Shown: positions 52,115-62,022 of the stretch, in pieces | How the letters are laid out: each line of letters begins with the position of its first letter | Numbering within the stretch: position 1 is the first letter of the stretch | Source of the DNA: Rhizobium album | GTDB lineage: Bacteria; Pseudomonadota; Alphaproteobacteria; Rhizobiales; Rhizobiaceae | Length of the DNA: 64,000 bases | Direction of reading: 5' to 3' | Assembly: GCF_003122325.1 (NCBI RefSeq) | Contig: NZ_QFBC01000002.1 | Coordinates: 496,001 to 560,000, forward strand | The notes under the pieces: generated by a model | Seen by the model: only the letters and a program-made list of their open reading frames with translations | Database searches by the model: none | Told to the model about the DNA's origin: nothing | Translations under genes and position numbers: made by a program

Positions 52115-52735
52115 ATGGCAGGGCTGAGGGCACGGCAGAAGGCCGACAGGAATCGGCGCATCCTGGAGGCGGCATCGAGCCTGTTTCGTGAGGTGGGTTA
52201 TGACAGCGCGCGGATCGAGGACATCGCCGAACGCGCCGAGGTGTCGGTCGGGACCTTCTACAATTATTACGAAAACAAGGGCGACATCCTCGTCGCCACC
52301 GTCTCCATGGAAGTGGAGGAGGTATTGGAAGCCGGCAAATCCATCGTCGAAAACCCGCCCGCCTCCGTCGGCGAGGCGCTGGAAGTGCTGATCAACCAGT
52401 ATTACGACCACTCGCTCGTCTATCTGACGAAGGAGATGTGGCGCACCGCCATGGCGATTTCGATCCAGCAGCCGAAAAGCCCTTTCAGCCGGCGCTACAC
52501 CGATCTCGACAACCGGCTGTGCGACCAGATCGCCGCCCTGATGCAGAAGCTGCAGCTGCGCGGCGTGATCATGACCGGCATCGATGCCGTCGCCGTCGGC
52601 CAGATGGTGTTCAACAACCTCAACATGATGTTCACGGAATTCGTCAAGGACGAGCCGGCGACGCTCGAGGCGCTGAAGGACAATGTCGCCCGCCAGAACC
52701 GGCCCTTAGCGACGCTGATCAGCGCCCCGCGATAA
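52115..52735 (+). CDS. TetR/AcrR family transcriptional regulator
   Basis: This 206-residue regulator has an N-terminal helix-turn-helix (NRRILEAASSLFREVGYDSARIEDIAERAEVSVGTFYNYYENKGDIL) and a C-terminal ligand-binding region containing MWRTAMAISIQQPKS. It is divergent from the polyamine-type ABC operon, with two dyads between, so it is probably its regulator and possibly senses the imported compound. Confidence 0.9.
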   Translation: MAGLRARQKADRNRRILEAASSLFREVGYDSARIEDIAERAEVSVGTFYNYYENKGDILVATVSMEVEEVLEAGKSIVENPPASVGEALEVLINQYYDHSLVYLTKEMWRTAMAISIQQPKSPFSRRYTDLDNRLCDQIAALMQKLQLRGVIMTGIDAVAVGQMVFNNLNMMFTEFVKDEPATLEALKDNVARQNRPLATLISAPR

Positions 52736-52768
52736 GACCCGACAAACAAGCATGACAGGGAGAGACTA

Positions 52769-53164
52769 TTGGAAGACGAGATCCTCGGTGCCGCACGCCG
52801 GCTCATCGACGCTTTCGCGCGCCACGACCGCGACGCCTATTTTGCCGCTTTCGCCCCGGAAGCGACCTTCATCTTCCACAATCTCGACCGCACGCTGAAA
52901 AGCCGCGCCGAATACGAGGCGGAATGGGCGCTCTGGGAAAGCCGCGACGGATTTCGCGTCCGCGGTTGCCGGTCGAGCGAACAGCGGCTGCAGATGGTGG
53001 GCGAGACGGGCATCTTCACCCATGCCGTTTCCACCGATGTCGCCTTCGGCGACGACGAGGCCACCACGCAGGAGCGCGAAACCATCGTCTTCGCCCGCGA
53101 TGCCGCAGGCGCCTGGAAAGCGGTGCACGAGCATCTTTCGGCGCCCACTACCCCTACTTCTTGA
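52769..53164 (+). CDS. SnoaL-like/DUF4440 (NTF2-fold) protein
   Basis: This 131-residue protein has the NTF2-like cone fold pattern: AARRLIDAFARHDRDAYFAAFAPEATFIFHN at the N-terminus and ERETIVFARDAAGAWKAVHEHLSAP at the C-terminus. It starts with TTG, preceded by GGGAG at good spacing; no ATG fits. It lies 33 bases after the TetR gene and may share its transcript. Members are isomerases or ketosteroid-like enzymes or have no known activity. Confidence 0.8.
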   Translation: MEDEILGAARRLIDAFARHDRDAYFAAFAPEATFIFHNLDRTLKSRAEYEAEWALWESRDGFRVRGCRSSEQRLQMVGETGIFTHAVSTDVAFGDDEATTQERETIVFARDAAGAWKAVHEHLSAPTTPTS

Positions 53165-53324
53165 AGGGCTTTCGGGAATTTCTGCTGCAACCATCCGATA
53201 TTCGCCTGAATCCTCTGCTTACCCGGCGTTGCCAAACAAGGCGCATCGCGTTAGCAAGCGTGCCTAATGACGCGCCCTATGACGAGGCGCCGACGGGATG
53301 GGACCAGCCGAGAGGATTGCATTC

Positions 53325-54752
53325 ATGACGAAGAGAATAGTTCCGGTGATCATGGCCGGCGGCAAGGGAACGCGGCTCTGGCCGCTGTCGCGGGCCACGG
53401 CGCCGAAACAGTTCATCCAGCTGATCGGCGACAAGACGCTGTTCCAGAACACGCTCGCCCGCGTCGCCGATCCGGATCGTTATGAAGCGCCCGTCATCGT
53501 CACCAACGAGGAATTCCGCTTCCTCGTCGCCGAGCAGGCGCGCGAAATGGGCGTCAAGCTCGCCGCCGTCATCCTGGAACCGATGGCCCGCAACACCGCG
53601 CCGGCCGTCGCGGCCGCCGCGGCCGCGGTTGCCGGCCTGTTCGACGACGATGCGATCATCCAGATTCTCGCCTCCGACCACGAGATCGTCGCCGACGCCA
53701 CCTATCTCGACTGTATCCGCATCGCCCGCGACACTGCGGCGGCCGGCAAACTGGTGACCTTCGGCATCACGCCGGCGCATGCCGAAACCGGCTATGGCTA
53801 CATCGAATCCGGCGACCCGCTGCCCACCGGCGCCCATGCGGTGAAACGGTTCGTGGAGAAGCCGAACAAGGAAAAAGCCGAAGAGATGCTCGCCGCCGGC
53901 GGTTATCTCTGGAACTCCGGCATGTTCATGTTCTCGCTGCCGCAGCTGACCAAGGAATTCCAGGCCTATGCGCCTGCCGTCATGGAAGCGGCAACGCTGG
54001 CCGTCGAAAAGGCCGTGCGCGACCTCGATTTCACCCGCCTCGACCACGACGCCTTCGCGGCGAGCCCGGATATTTCCATCGATTACGCCATCATGGAAAA
54101 GACCAGGAACGCCGCCGTCGTGCCCTCGCCGATCGTCTGGTCGGATCTGGGCAGCTGGGATTCGGTGTGGAAGCTCGGCAAGAACGACGAGGACGGCAAC
54201 GTCGTCGAAGGCAATGTCACCGTTCTGAACACCCGCAATTCGCTGGTCATGTCGCATCACGGCCACCTGGCCGTGCAGGGCATGGACAACATCGCCGTCA
54301 TCGCCAGCGAGGACGCCGTCTATGTCGGCCGCCTCGATGAGGCGCAGGAGGTCGGCAGGCTGGTCAAGCATCTCGCCGCCCGGAGCGCCACCTCGAACCT
54401 GACGCAGACGCACCCGACCTCCTACCGCCCCTGGGGCGGCTATACCTCGGTGCTCAACGGCGACCGGTTCCAGGTGAAGCGCCTCTTCGTTCTGCCGGGC
54501 AAGAAGCTGTCGCTGCAGAAGCATCATCACCGCTCCGAGCACTGGATCTGCGTCAAGGGCACGGCGGAAGTGACCGTCGGCGAAAAAGTCCAGACCCTGC
54601 GCGAAAACGAGTCCGTCTACATCCCGCAGGGCGAGGTGCATCGCCTTGCCAATCCGGGCAAGATCCTGCTGGAGATGATCGAGGTTCAGACAGGTTCCTA
54701 TCTCGGCGAGGACGACATCATCCGCATCGTTGACGAATTCGGCCGCAGCTGA
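53325..54752 (+). CDS. manC: Mannose-1-phosphate guanylyltransferase / mannose-6-phosphate isomerase
   Basis: This 475-residue type II PMI/GMP enzyme makes GDP-mannose for exopolysaccharide or lipopolysaccharide. The N-terminal nucleotidyltransferase begins IVPVIMAGGKGTRLWPLSRATAPKQF and includes FVEKPNKEKAEEML. The C-terminal cupin-type isomerase carries RPWGGYTSV and the metal-binding HHHRSEHW. AGAGG lies before the ATG at 53325. It is a single gene with a strong terminator after it. Confidence 0.93.
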   Translation: MTKRIVPVIMAGGKGTRLWPLSRATAPKQFIQLIGDKTLFQNTLARVADPDRYEAPVIVTNEEFRFLVAEQAREMGVKLAAVILEPMARNTAPAVAAAAAAVAGLFDDDAIIQILASDHEIVADATYLDCIRIARDTAAAGKLVTFGITPAHAETGYGYIESGDPLPTGAHAVKRFVEKPNKEKAEEMLAAGGYLWNSGMFMFSLPQLTKEFQAYAPAVMEAATLAVEKAVRDLDFTRLDHDAFAASPDISIDYAIMEKTRNAAVVPSPIVWSDLGSWDSVWKLGKNDEDGNVVEGNVTVLNTRNSLVMSHHGHLAVQGMDNIAVIASEDAVYVGRLDEAQEVGRLVKHLAARSATSNLTQTHPTSYRPWGGYTSVLNGDRFQVKRLFVLPGKKLSLQKHHHRSEHWICVKGTAEVTVGEKVQTLRENESVYIPQGEVHRLANPGKILLEMIEVQTGSYLGEDDIIRIVDEFGRS

Positions 54753-54775
54753 CGGCAGGATGACCATTCTGCAAG

Positions 54776-54807
54776 GCGAGCCGGCCCCGTGGCCGGCTCG
54801 CTTTTTT
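54776..54807 (+). terminator. Rho-independent terminator of manC
   Basis: GCGAGCCGGCC (54776-54786) and GGCCGGCTCGC (54791-54801) form an eleven-base perfect stem with a four-base loop, followed by six T residues. Confidence 0.92.
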
Positions 54808-54829
54808 GTTGCGTGAATTTCTTGTTTAC

Positions 54830-54853
54830 TATAATGACTGACTGGTCAGTCAT
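54830..54853 (+). promoter_or_regulatory. Promoter -10 box overlapping a TetR operator
   Basis: TATAAT at 54830-54835 is a consensus -10 box. It overlaps a perfect dyad with nine-base arms ATGACTGAC (54834-54842) and GTCAGTCAT (54845-54853). Binding there would block the promoter of the TetR-HlyD-ABC operon, 15 bases before the regulator's ATG. Confidence 0.75.
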
Positions 54854-54868
54854 AAAAGGATTCCTTCG

Positions 54869-55486
54869 ATGAAGGAAAGCAAACGCAAGGCCGTCAGCCC
54901 GGAGCAGCGCAAGCGTGAGATCCTCGACGCCGCTTTTGCCGTCTTCACCGAGCGCGGTTTCGCCGCGACGCGGATCGAGGATATTGCGGCGCGGGCCGGC
55001 ATCGCCAAGGGCACGGTCTACCTGCATTTTGCCGACAAGGAGGCGCTGTTCACCGGACTGGTCGCCGGCCTCGCCTCGCCGGTGCTGGCGGAAATCGGCG
55101 CGGTGGCGATCCGCGACGGCCTGACGGGCCGGCAGGCGGTGACGCTGCTTTACGATACGTTCGTGCGGCTGGTGCTGCGCACCGAGCGCCGCCACCTCAT
55201 CCGCCTGATTATTTCCGAAGGACCGGCCTTTCCGGCGATTGCCGAGATCTATCACCGCGACGTCATCTCGGTCGGGCTCAAGGCGCTGCAGCAGGTGCTG
55301 TCGCGGGCGGCGGAGCGGGGCGAACTGAGGGCGCCGGCCGTCGCCGCGGTACCGCAGATCGTCGCCTCGCCGCTCATTCTCTCCATCGTCTGGGGTTCGC
55401 TGTTCGAACGGCTGGAACCGCTCGATACGAAAAAACTCTTCGATGCCTTTCTCGACACTCTTTTCATGCCGCCCGGAGACGCGTGA
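54869..55486 (+). CDS. TetR/AcrR family transcriptional regulator
   Basis: This 205-residue regulator has an N-terminal helix-turn-helix (REILDAAFAVFTERGFAATRIEDIAARAGIAKGTVYLHFADKEALF) and a TetR_C-type C-terminal domain. It is the first gene of an export operon and probably represses it through the palindrome overlapping the -10 box upstream. Its stop codon overlaps the next ATG (TGATG). Confidence 0.92.
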   Translation: MKESKRKAVSPEQRKREILDAAFAVFTERGFAATRIEDIAARAGIAKGTVYLHFADKEALFTGLVAGLASPVLAEIGAVAIRDGLTGRQAVTLLYDTFVRLVLRTERRHLIRLIISEGPAFPAIAEIYHRDVISVGLKALQQVLSRAAERGELRAPAVAAVPQIVASPLILSIVWGSLFERLEPLDTKKLFDAFLDTLFMPPGDA

Positions 55487-56463
55487 TGCGCAAGATCCTT
55501 CCCCTCGCCGTGGTGCTCCTGGCGGTACTTTGCGCCCTTCCGTTCCTGCTGTCCGATGACAAGCCGCGACCCTACCAGGGCTGGGTTGAAGCCGACACGC
55601 TGTTCATCGGGGCTGAAAACGGCGGGCGGCTCACGGAACTCGCCGTTGCGGAAGGGCAAGCGGTCGCCGCCGCCACCCCGCTCTTCCGCCTCGACGACCG
55701 GACGGAGCTTGCCGCGGTGGACGGCGCCCGCGCCGAGCTTGCCAAGGCGCAAGCGCAGCAGGCGCTGGTGATGGCGGCGCAGAAACGGCCGGAAGAGATC
55801 GCCGTGCTGGCCGCCAGCGAACGGGAGGCGCAGGCAAAGCTCGACCTGGCCTCCGAAGAACTGGAGCGCACCACCGCGCTGTTCAATAGGGGCACGGCTT
55901 CGAAATCCAACCTCGACAGCGCGGAGGCCAACTACGCGGCGAGCAAGGCCGCGCTCGACAACATCCGCCGCCAGATCGACCTCGGCCGGCTGCCCGAACG
56001 CGACGAGACGATCCGCGCGGCGGAAAAGACGGTGCGCTCCGTCCAGGCCAATCTTGCCGCGGCGGAAGCCGCACTCGCCCGCCGTGCCGTTACCTCGCCG
56101 GCCGCCGGCACGGTGGAAGAACTGTATTACCGGACCGGCGAAGTGGTGCCGGCAGGGCGGCCGGTGGTGGCGATCCTGCCGCCGGAGAACATCAAGCTGC
56201 GCTTCTTCATCCCGCAGGCAGCCCTTGCCGGCACACGACTCGGCGACCGGGTGACGGTCTCCTGCGACGGCTGCGAGACGAGCGCGGCGCGCATCACCTT
56301 CATCGCATCATCCGCCGAATACACGCCACCGGAGATCTACACGCCGGAGGAGCGGGCAAAGCTGGTCTATCGCATCGAGGCCGTGCCGGAAAAACCGGCG
56401 CTGCTGCGCGTCGGCCAGCCGGTCGACATCCAGCCGGCGGCCGGCAGCGGAGAGGCGCAATGA
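55486..56463 (+). CDS. HlyD-family membrane fusion protein
   Basis: This 325-residue periplasmic adaptor has a single N-terminal membrane helix (residues 2-20), a first lipoyl half (YQGWVEADTLFIGAENGGRLTELAVAEGQAV), a coiled-coil hairpin at about residues 60-190 and the second half (AVTSPAAGTVEELYYRTGEVV). It links the ABC exporter to an outer-membrane channel or acts on its own. The layout resembles YbhG. It is coupled to both neighbours by overlaps. Confidence 0.88.
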   Translation: MRKILPLAVVLLAVLCALPFLLSDDKPRPYQGWVEADTLFIGAENGGRLTELAVAEGQAVAAATPLFRLDDRTELAAVDGARAELAKAQAQQALVMAAQKRPEEIAVLAASEREAQAKLDLASEELERTTALFNRGTASKSNLDSAEANYAASKAALDNIRRQIDLGRLPERDETIRAAEKTVRSVQANLAAAEAALARRAVTSPAAGTVEELYYRTGEVVPAGRPVVAILPPENIKLRFFIPQAALAGTRLGDRVTVSCDGCETSAARITFIASSAEYTPPEIYTPEERAKLVYRIEAVPEKPALLRVGQPVDIQPAAGSGEAQ

Positions 56464-57431
56464 CAGCCGCCGCACCCGCCCTCCCCGAGAGCGCCGAAGC
56501 CCCGCCCGCCCGCGACATCGTCATCGACGTTCACGAGTTGACGAAGAGTTTTAACGGCCGCACCGTCGTCGACCATGTGTCGATGCAGGTCGGCAAGGGC
56601 CGCATCCACGGTTTTCTCGGCCCGAACGGCTCCGGCAAGACCACCACCATCCGCCTGCTCTGCGGCCTGCTGACGCCGGACAGCGGCACCGGCACCTGCC
56701 TCGGGTTCGACATCCTCACCGAAAGCGACCGCATCCGCCGCCGCGTCGGCTACATGACGCAGCGTTTTTCGCTCTACCAGGACCTGTCGATCCGCGAAAA
56801 CCTCGAATTCGTCGCCCGCATCTACAATCTGCCCGATCCGCGCGGCAAGGCGCAGGGCGCCATCGACCGGCTCGGCCTCAAGGGCCGCGAAAACCAGCTG
56901 GCCGGCAATCTCTCCGGCGGCTGGAAGCAGCGGCTGGCGCTCGGCGCCTGCATCCTGCCGCAGCCGGCGCTGCTTTTGCTCGACGAGCCGACCGCCGGCG
57001 TCGATCCGCAGGCGCGGCGCGAATTCTGGAGCGAGATCCATGCACTCGCCGCCGAAGGCCTCTCGGTGCTGGTCTCGACGCACTACATGGACGAGGCGGA
57101 GCGCTGCCACGAGATCGCCTACATCGCCTACGGCAAGCTGCTGGTGACCGGCACGGTGGACGAGGTGATAGCCGCCTCGCATCTCTACACCTGGACCGTG
57201 ACCGGCGCTGACATCCACCCGCTGCAGATGGAACTGGAAAAGACCGGGGGCATCGACATGGTCGCCCCCTTCGGCACCAGCCTGCATGTTTCCGGCCGCG
57301 ACGAGACGGCGCTGGAAGCGGCGATCGCCCCGTTCCGCAGCCGCGCCGGCCTGACTTGGCAGAAGGGCGAGCCGACGCTGGAGGATGCCTTCATCGACCT
57401 GATGAAACGGTCGGAGGACAATTTCCGATGA
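56460..57431 (+). CDS. ABC-2 type exporter ATP-binding protein
   Basis: This 323-residue single-domain ATPase has Walker A GPNGSGKTT, LSGGWKQRLALGACI, LLLLDEPTAGVDP and THYMDEAERC. It powers the permease encoded next. E. coli YbhF has two ATPase domains in one chain; this protein has only one, so the complex probably uses a homodimer. It overlaps both neighbouring genes by four bases. Confidence 0.92.
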   Translation: MTAAAPALPESAEAPPARDIVIDVHELTKSFNGRTVVDHVSMQVGKGRIHGFLGPNGSGKTTTIRLLCGLLTPDSGTGTCLGFDILTESDRIRRRVGYMTQRFSLYQDLSIRENLEFVARIYNLPDPRGKAQGAIDRLGLKGRENQLAGNLSGGWKQRLALGACILPQPALLLLDEPTAGVDPQARREFWSEIHALAAEGLSVLVSTHYMDEAERCHEIAYIAYGKLLVTGTVDEVIAASHLYTWTVTGADIHPLQMELEKTGGIDMVAPFGTSLHVSGRDETALEAAIAPFRSRAGLTWQKGEPTLEDAFIDLMKRSEDNFR

Positions 57432-58567
57432 GCGTAGACGGCACCGGCGGCGCCTTCGGCCGCTTCTGGGCGATGACGACCAAAGAGTTCATCCAGATGA
57501 CCCGCGACCGGATCACGCTGGCGACGATGATCATGATCCCGGTCATGCAGCTCTTCCTCTTCGGTTTCGCCATCAACTCCACGCCGCACAACCTGCCGAC
57601 CGCCGTGCTGATGCGCGAGACGAGCGATGTCGGCCGGTCGATCCTGGCAGCGCTCGAAAACACCGATTTCTTCGACATCCGCTTCGTGCTCCAGCGCGAG
57701 GAAGAGATGGACGAGATGCTGCAATCCGGCCGGGCGCTGTTCGTCATCGAGATCCCCGAAGGGTTCGAGCGGGCGCTGCGGCGCGGCGAACAGCCGGCCT
57801 TGCTGGTGGCCGCCGACGCCACCGATCCCGTCGCAGCAAGCTCGGCGCTCGGCGCGCTGTCCGGCATCGTCAACACCGCCTTGGCCCGCGACCGGCAGGT
57901 CACGATGGGCGAGCCGACGCCGCCCGCCTTCCGCATCGTCCAGCATCGCCGCTACAATCCGGCCGGCTCCTCGACGCTCAACATCGTGCCCGGCCTGCTC
58001 GGCACCATCCTGACCATGACACTTTTGATCTTCACCGCGCTCTCCGTCACCCGCGAGGTGGAGCGCGGCACGATGGAAAACCTGCTGTCGATGCCGATCC
58101 GGCCGATCGAGATCATGCTCGGCAAGATCGCGCCCTATGTGCTGATCGGTCTGCTGCAGGCGGTACTGATCATTGCTGCCGGTTTCTGGGTTTTCGGCGT
58201 GCCGATCCTCGGCGACCCGGCCTCGCTTTCGCTGCTCACCGGCCTGTTCGTGCTCGCCAACCTGTCGATCGGCTACACCTTCTCGACGGTGGCGACCAAC
58301 CAGTTGCAGGCGATGCAGATGGCGATGATGTTTTTCCTGCCCAACATCCTGCTCTCCGGTTTCATGTTTCCCTTCGCCGGCATGCCGGCCTGGGCGCAAT
58401 GGATCGGCGAGGCGCTGCCGCTGACGCATTATATCCGCATCGTCCGCGCCATCATGCTGAAAGGCGCCGATCTTTCCGACCTGACCACCGACGCGCTGGC
58501 CCTCGCGGGGCTGACGGGCATCGCCATGCTGATCGCGGTGAGGCGTTTCCGGCGGACGCTGGACTGA
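57428..58567 (+). CDS. ABC-2 type transporter permease
   Basis: This 379-residue permease resembles YbhS/YbhR: an N-terminal membrane helix (ITLATMIMIPVMQLFLFGFAI), an extracytoplasmic domain of about 130 residues, then five helices including NIVPGLLGTILTMTLLIFTALSVTREVERGTMENLL and LPNILLSGFMFPFAGMP. Only one permease gene is present, so a homodimer is expected. The export substrate is not evident; related systems move drugs or cations. Confidence 0.9.
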   Translation: MSVDGTGGAFGRFWAMTTKEFIQMTRDRITLATMIMIPVMQLFLFGFAINSTPHNLPTAVLMRETSDVGRSILAALENTDFFDIRFVLQREEEMDEMLQSGRALFVIEIPEGFERALRRGEQPALLVAADATDPVAASSALGALSGIVNTALARDRQVTMGEPTPPAFRIVQHRRYNPAGSSTLNIVPGLLGTILTMTLLIFTALSVTREVERGTMENLLSMPIRPIEIMLGKIAPYVLIGLLQAVLIIAAGFWVFGVPILGDPASLSLLTGLFVLANLSIGYTFSTVATNQLQAMQMAMMFFLPNILLSGFMFPFAGMPAWAQWIGEALPLTHYIRIVRAIMLKGADLSDLTTDALALAGLTGIAMLIAVRRFRRTLD

Positions 58568-58692
58568 GGCTGAACGCGGCTGCTTTCGGGGGCGACGGAA
58601 TGCCGCAATCGTTCTTGCTTTCTTGCGCTGCATTGCACAAGATCACCCGATCATGAAGCGCGTATCGCAGAACGGGTCAGGCAAGCAGCACG

Positions 58693-61600
58693 ATGTCGAT
58701 CAAAGCCAGCATCTACCATCTGACGCACTACAAATATGATAACCCCGTCGTCCTCGGCCCCCAGATCATCCGCTTGAAGCCCGCCGCGCATTCCAAGACC
58801 AAGGTGCTCAGCCACTCGCTGAAGGTCACGCCGGCCAAGCACTTCGTCAACCTGCAGCAGGACCCCTACGGCAACTACCTCGCCCGCTTCGTCTTTCCCG
58901 AGCCGGTGACGGAGTTCAAGATCGAGGTCGACCTCGTCGCCGACATGACGGTCTACAATCCCTTCGACTTCTTCGTCGAGGAAAGCGCCACCAGATGGCC
59001 GTTCTCCTATCCGGCGGAACTGACGGAGGATCTTTCGATCTACATGAAGCCGGAACCGACCGGCGACGCCTTTGCCGCCTTCATGAAAACGGTCAACCGC
59101 TCCGAGCAGCGCACCGTCGACATGGTCGTCGGCCTCAATGCCCGGCTGCAGCAGGAAATCGGCTACGTCATCCGCCTGGAGCCCGGCGTGCAGACGCCCG
59201 ACGACACGCTGATCGGCGCCAAGGGCTCCTGTCGCGACACCAGCTGGCTTCTGGTGCAGGTGCTGCGCCATCTCGGCCTCGCCGCCCGCTTCGTCTCCGG
59301 CTACCTGATCCAGCTGACGCCCGACCTCAAGGCGCTCGACGGTCCTTCCGGCACCGACGTCGATTTCACCGACCTGCATGCCTGGGCGGAAGTCTATCTG
59401 CCCGGCGCCGGCTGGGTCGGCCTCGATCCCACCTCCGGCCTGCTGACCGGCGAAAGCCACATCCCGCTGGCGGCGACGCCGCATTACCGCAACGCCGCGC
59501 CGATCTCCGGCGGCTATTCCGGCCATGCCAAGACCGAATTCGACTTCGACATGAAGGTGCGGCGCGTCGCCGAGCACCCGCGCATCACCAAGCCTTTTTC
59601 GGAGGAATCCTGGGAAGCGCTCGATGCGCTCGGCCGCAAGGTCGACCGCACGCTGGCGGCGCAGGACGTGCGCCTCACCATGGGCGGCGAGCCGACCTTC
59701 GTTTCGATCGACGACTTCGAATCCGCCGAATGGAATACCGACGCCGTCGGTCCGACCAAACGCGACAAGGCCGACCTGCTGATCCGCCGCCTGCGCCAAC
59801 GCTTCGCCCCCGGCGGCTTCCTGCATTACGGCCAGGGCAAGTGGTATCCGGGCGAATCGCTGCCGCGCTGGACGTTTTCTCTGTACTGGCGCCGGGACGG
59901 CCTGCCCGTCTGGTCGAACGACGACCTCGTCGCCAAGGAAGACACCGACTACAAGGTGACACCGGACGATGCCGGCCGGCTGCTGACGGCGATCGCCGGC
60001 GAGTTGGATATCGCGACCGAGAACGTACTGCCGGCCTTCGAGGACCCGGCGGAATGGCTGGTCAAGGAAGCCAGCCTGCCCGAGAACGTCGATCCGGCGA
60101 ACTCCGAATTGGAGAATCCCGAGGACCGGCAGCGCATCGCCCGCGTCTTCGAGCGCGGCCTGACGACACCGACCGGCTACGTGCTGCCGGTGCAGGCCTG
60201 GAACGCCCGCGCCGACGGTCGCCGCTGGGCCAGCGAGAAGTGGACGACCCGGCGCGGCCGCATCTTCCTCATGCCCGGCGACAGCCCGGTCGGCTACCGT
60301 CTGCCCCTGAATTCGCTCGCCTTCATCCCGCCGTCGCACTATCCCTACATCAATCCGATGGACCCGAGCGTGCCGCGCGGCCCCCTGCCCGATTTCGGCA
60401 AGGACGAGGGCCGGCCGCTGCAGGCGGCGCACTTCCAGCCCTTCGCCGACACGCAACCGGTCAGCCCGCAGCACGGAGGTCATGCCGAAGAAAACGACGG
60501 CCATGTGCGCACGGCCATCTCGGTGGAGCCGCGTGACGGACGGCTCTGCGTCTTCATGCCGCCGACGGTGACGATCGAGGACTATCTCGATCTCATCGCC
60601 TCGACCGAGCGTGCCGCCGCCGCGCTCGGCCTGCCGGTGCACATCGAAGGTTATGCGCCGCCGCAGGACGAACGCATCAACGTCATCCGCGTCGCCCCCG
60701 ATCCCGGTGTCATCGAGGTCAACATCCATCCCGCCTCTTCCTGGGAGGATTGCGTCGCGACGACGCAGGCGATCTACGAGGAAGCGCGGCAGACGCGCCT
60801 CGGCGCCGACAAGTTCATGATCGACGGCCGCCACACCGGCACCGGCGGCGGCAACCACGTGGTGGTCGGCGGCGCCAATCCCGGCGACAGCCCGTTCCTG
60901 CGCCGGCCGGACCTGCTGAAGAGCATCGTGCTGCACTGGCAGCGCCATCCTTCGCTCTCCTACCTGTTCTCCGGCATGTTCATCGGCCCGACCAGCCAGG
61001 CGCCGCGCATCGACGAGGCCCGGCACGACTCGCTCTACGAGATGGAGATCGCCATGGCGCAGGTGCCGGCGCCGGGCCATGGCCAGCCGCCGCTGCCCTG
61101 GCTCGTCGACCGCCTGTTCCGCAACCTCCTGATCGACGTCACCGGCAACACCCATCGCGCCGAGATCTGCATCGACAAGCTGTTTTCGCCGGACGGACCG
61201 ACCGGCCGCCTCGGCCTCATCGAGTTCCGCGGCTTCGAGATGCCGCCGAACGCCCGTATGAGCCTCGCCCAGCAGCTCCTGGTGCGGGCGCTCATCGCCC
61301 GTTTCTGGAAGAACCCGGCCGCCGGCCGGTTCGTGCGCTGGGGCACGACGCTGCACGACCGCTTCATGCTGCCGCATTTCATCTGGCAGGATTTCCTCGA
61401 CGTCCTGTCCGACCTCGGCGACAACGGCTTCGCCTTCCGGCCGGAATGGTTCGAGGCGCAGCTGGAATTCCGCTTCCCCTTCTGCGGCGAGGTGCAGTAC
61501 GGCGATACATTGCTGGAACTGCGCCAGGCGCTGGAGCCGTGGCATGTGATGGGCGAGCAGGGCGCGCCGGGCGGCACGGTCCGCTACGTCGATTCCTCGG

Positions 61601-62022
61601 TGGAGCGCCTGCAGGTGAAGCTCACCACCGACAATCCCGAACGTTACGCCGTCGCCTGCAACGGCCGTGCCGTGCCGCTGAAGCCGACCGGGCAATCGGG
61701 TGTCGCCGTCGCCGGCGTGCGTTTCAAGGCGTGGCAGCCGGCATCCGGCCTGCATCCGGTGCTGCCGGTCGATACGCCTTTGACCTTCGACATTTATGAC
61801 ACATGGACGGGCCGTTCGATCGGTGGATGCCGTTACCATGTTGCCCATCCGGGCGGCCGCAACTATGACACGTTCCCGGTAAACGGCAACGAAGCGGAGG
61901 CCCGGCGGCTGGCGCGATTCGAACCGTGGGGGCACACCGGCGGACAGTATACTCTGATGCAGGAAGCCGCCTCGGCGGAGTTTCCGTTGACGCTGGATCT
62001 GCGGCGGCCGCAAGGGATCTAA
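58693..62022 (+). CDS. Transglutaminase-like / DUF2126 protein
   Basis: This 1109-residue protein has an N-terminal bacterial transglutaminase-like region (residues 1 to about 290, starting [15 protein letters not shown]). Its catalytic triad is visible as C180 (GSCRDTSW), H229 (DLHAWAEVY) and D245 (GLDPTSG). From about residue 310 to the end is DUF2126, with [31 protein letters not shown] and [15 protein letters not shown]. No signal peptide is seen, so it should be cytoplasmic. Such proteins occur with circularly permuted ATP-grasp and alpha-E proteins and are predicted to make or trim peptides. The ATP-grasp gene follows immediately after the stop codon. Confidence 0.92.
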   Translation: MSIKASIYHLTHYKYDNPVVLGPQIIRLKPAAHSKTKVLSHSLKVTPAKHFVNLQQDPYGNYLARFVFPEPVTEFKIEVDLVADMTVYNPFDFFVEESATRWPFSYPAELTEDLSIYMKPEPTGDAFAAFMKTVNRSEQRTVDMVVGLNARLQQEIGYVIRLEPGVQTPDDTLIGAKGSCRDTSWLLVQVLRHLGLAARFVSGYLIQLTPDLKALDGPSGTDVDFTDLHAWAEVYLPGAGWVGLDPTSGLLTGESHIPLAATPHYRNAAPISGGYSGHAKTEFDFDMKVRRVAEHPRITKPFSEESWEALDALGRKVDRTLAAQDVRLTMGGEPTFVSIDDFESAEWNTDAVGPTKRDKADLLIRRLRQRFAPGGFLHYGQGKWYPGESLPRWTFSLYWRRDGLPVWSNDDLVAKEDTDYKVTPDDAGRLLTAIAGELDIATENVLPAFEDPAEWLVKEASLPENVDPANSELENPEDRQRIARVFERGLTTPTGYVLPVQAWNARADGRRWASEKWTTRRGRIFLMPGDSPVGYRLPLNSLAFIPPSHYPYINPMDPSVPRGPLPDFGKDEGRPLQAAHFQPFADTQPVSPQHGGHAEENDGHVRTAISVEPRDGRLCVFMPPTVTIEDYLDLIASTERAAAALGLPVHIEGYAPPQDERINVIRVAPDPGVIEVNIHPASSWEDCVATTQAIYEEARQTRLGADKFMIDGRHTGTGGGNHVVVGGANPGDSPFLRRPDLLKSIVLHWQRHPSLSYLFSGMFIGPTSQAPRIDEARHDSLYEMEIAMAQVPAPGHGQPPLPWLVDRLFRNLLIDVTGNTHRAEICIDKLFSPDGPTGRLGLIEFRGFEMPPNARMSLAQQLLVRALIARFWKNPAAGRFVRWGTTLHDRFMLPHFIWQDFLDVLSDLGDNGFAFRPEWFEAQLEFRFPFCGEVQYGDTLLELRQALEPWHVMGEQGAPGGTVRYVDSSVERLQVKLTTDNPERYAVACNGRAVPLKPTGQSGVAVAGVRFKAWQPASGLHPVLPVDTPLTFDIYDTWTGRSIGGCRYHVAHPGGRNYDTFPVNGNEAEARRLARFEPWGHTGGQYTLMQEAASAEFPLTLDLRRPQGI

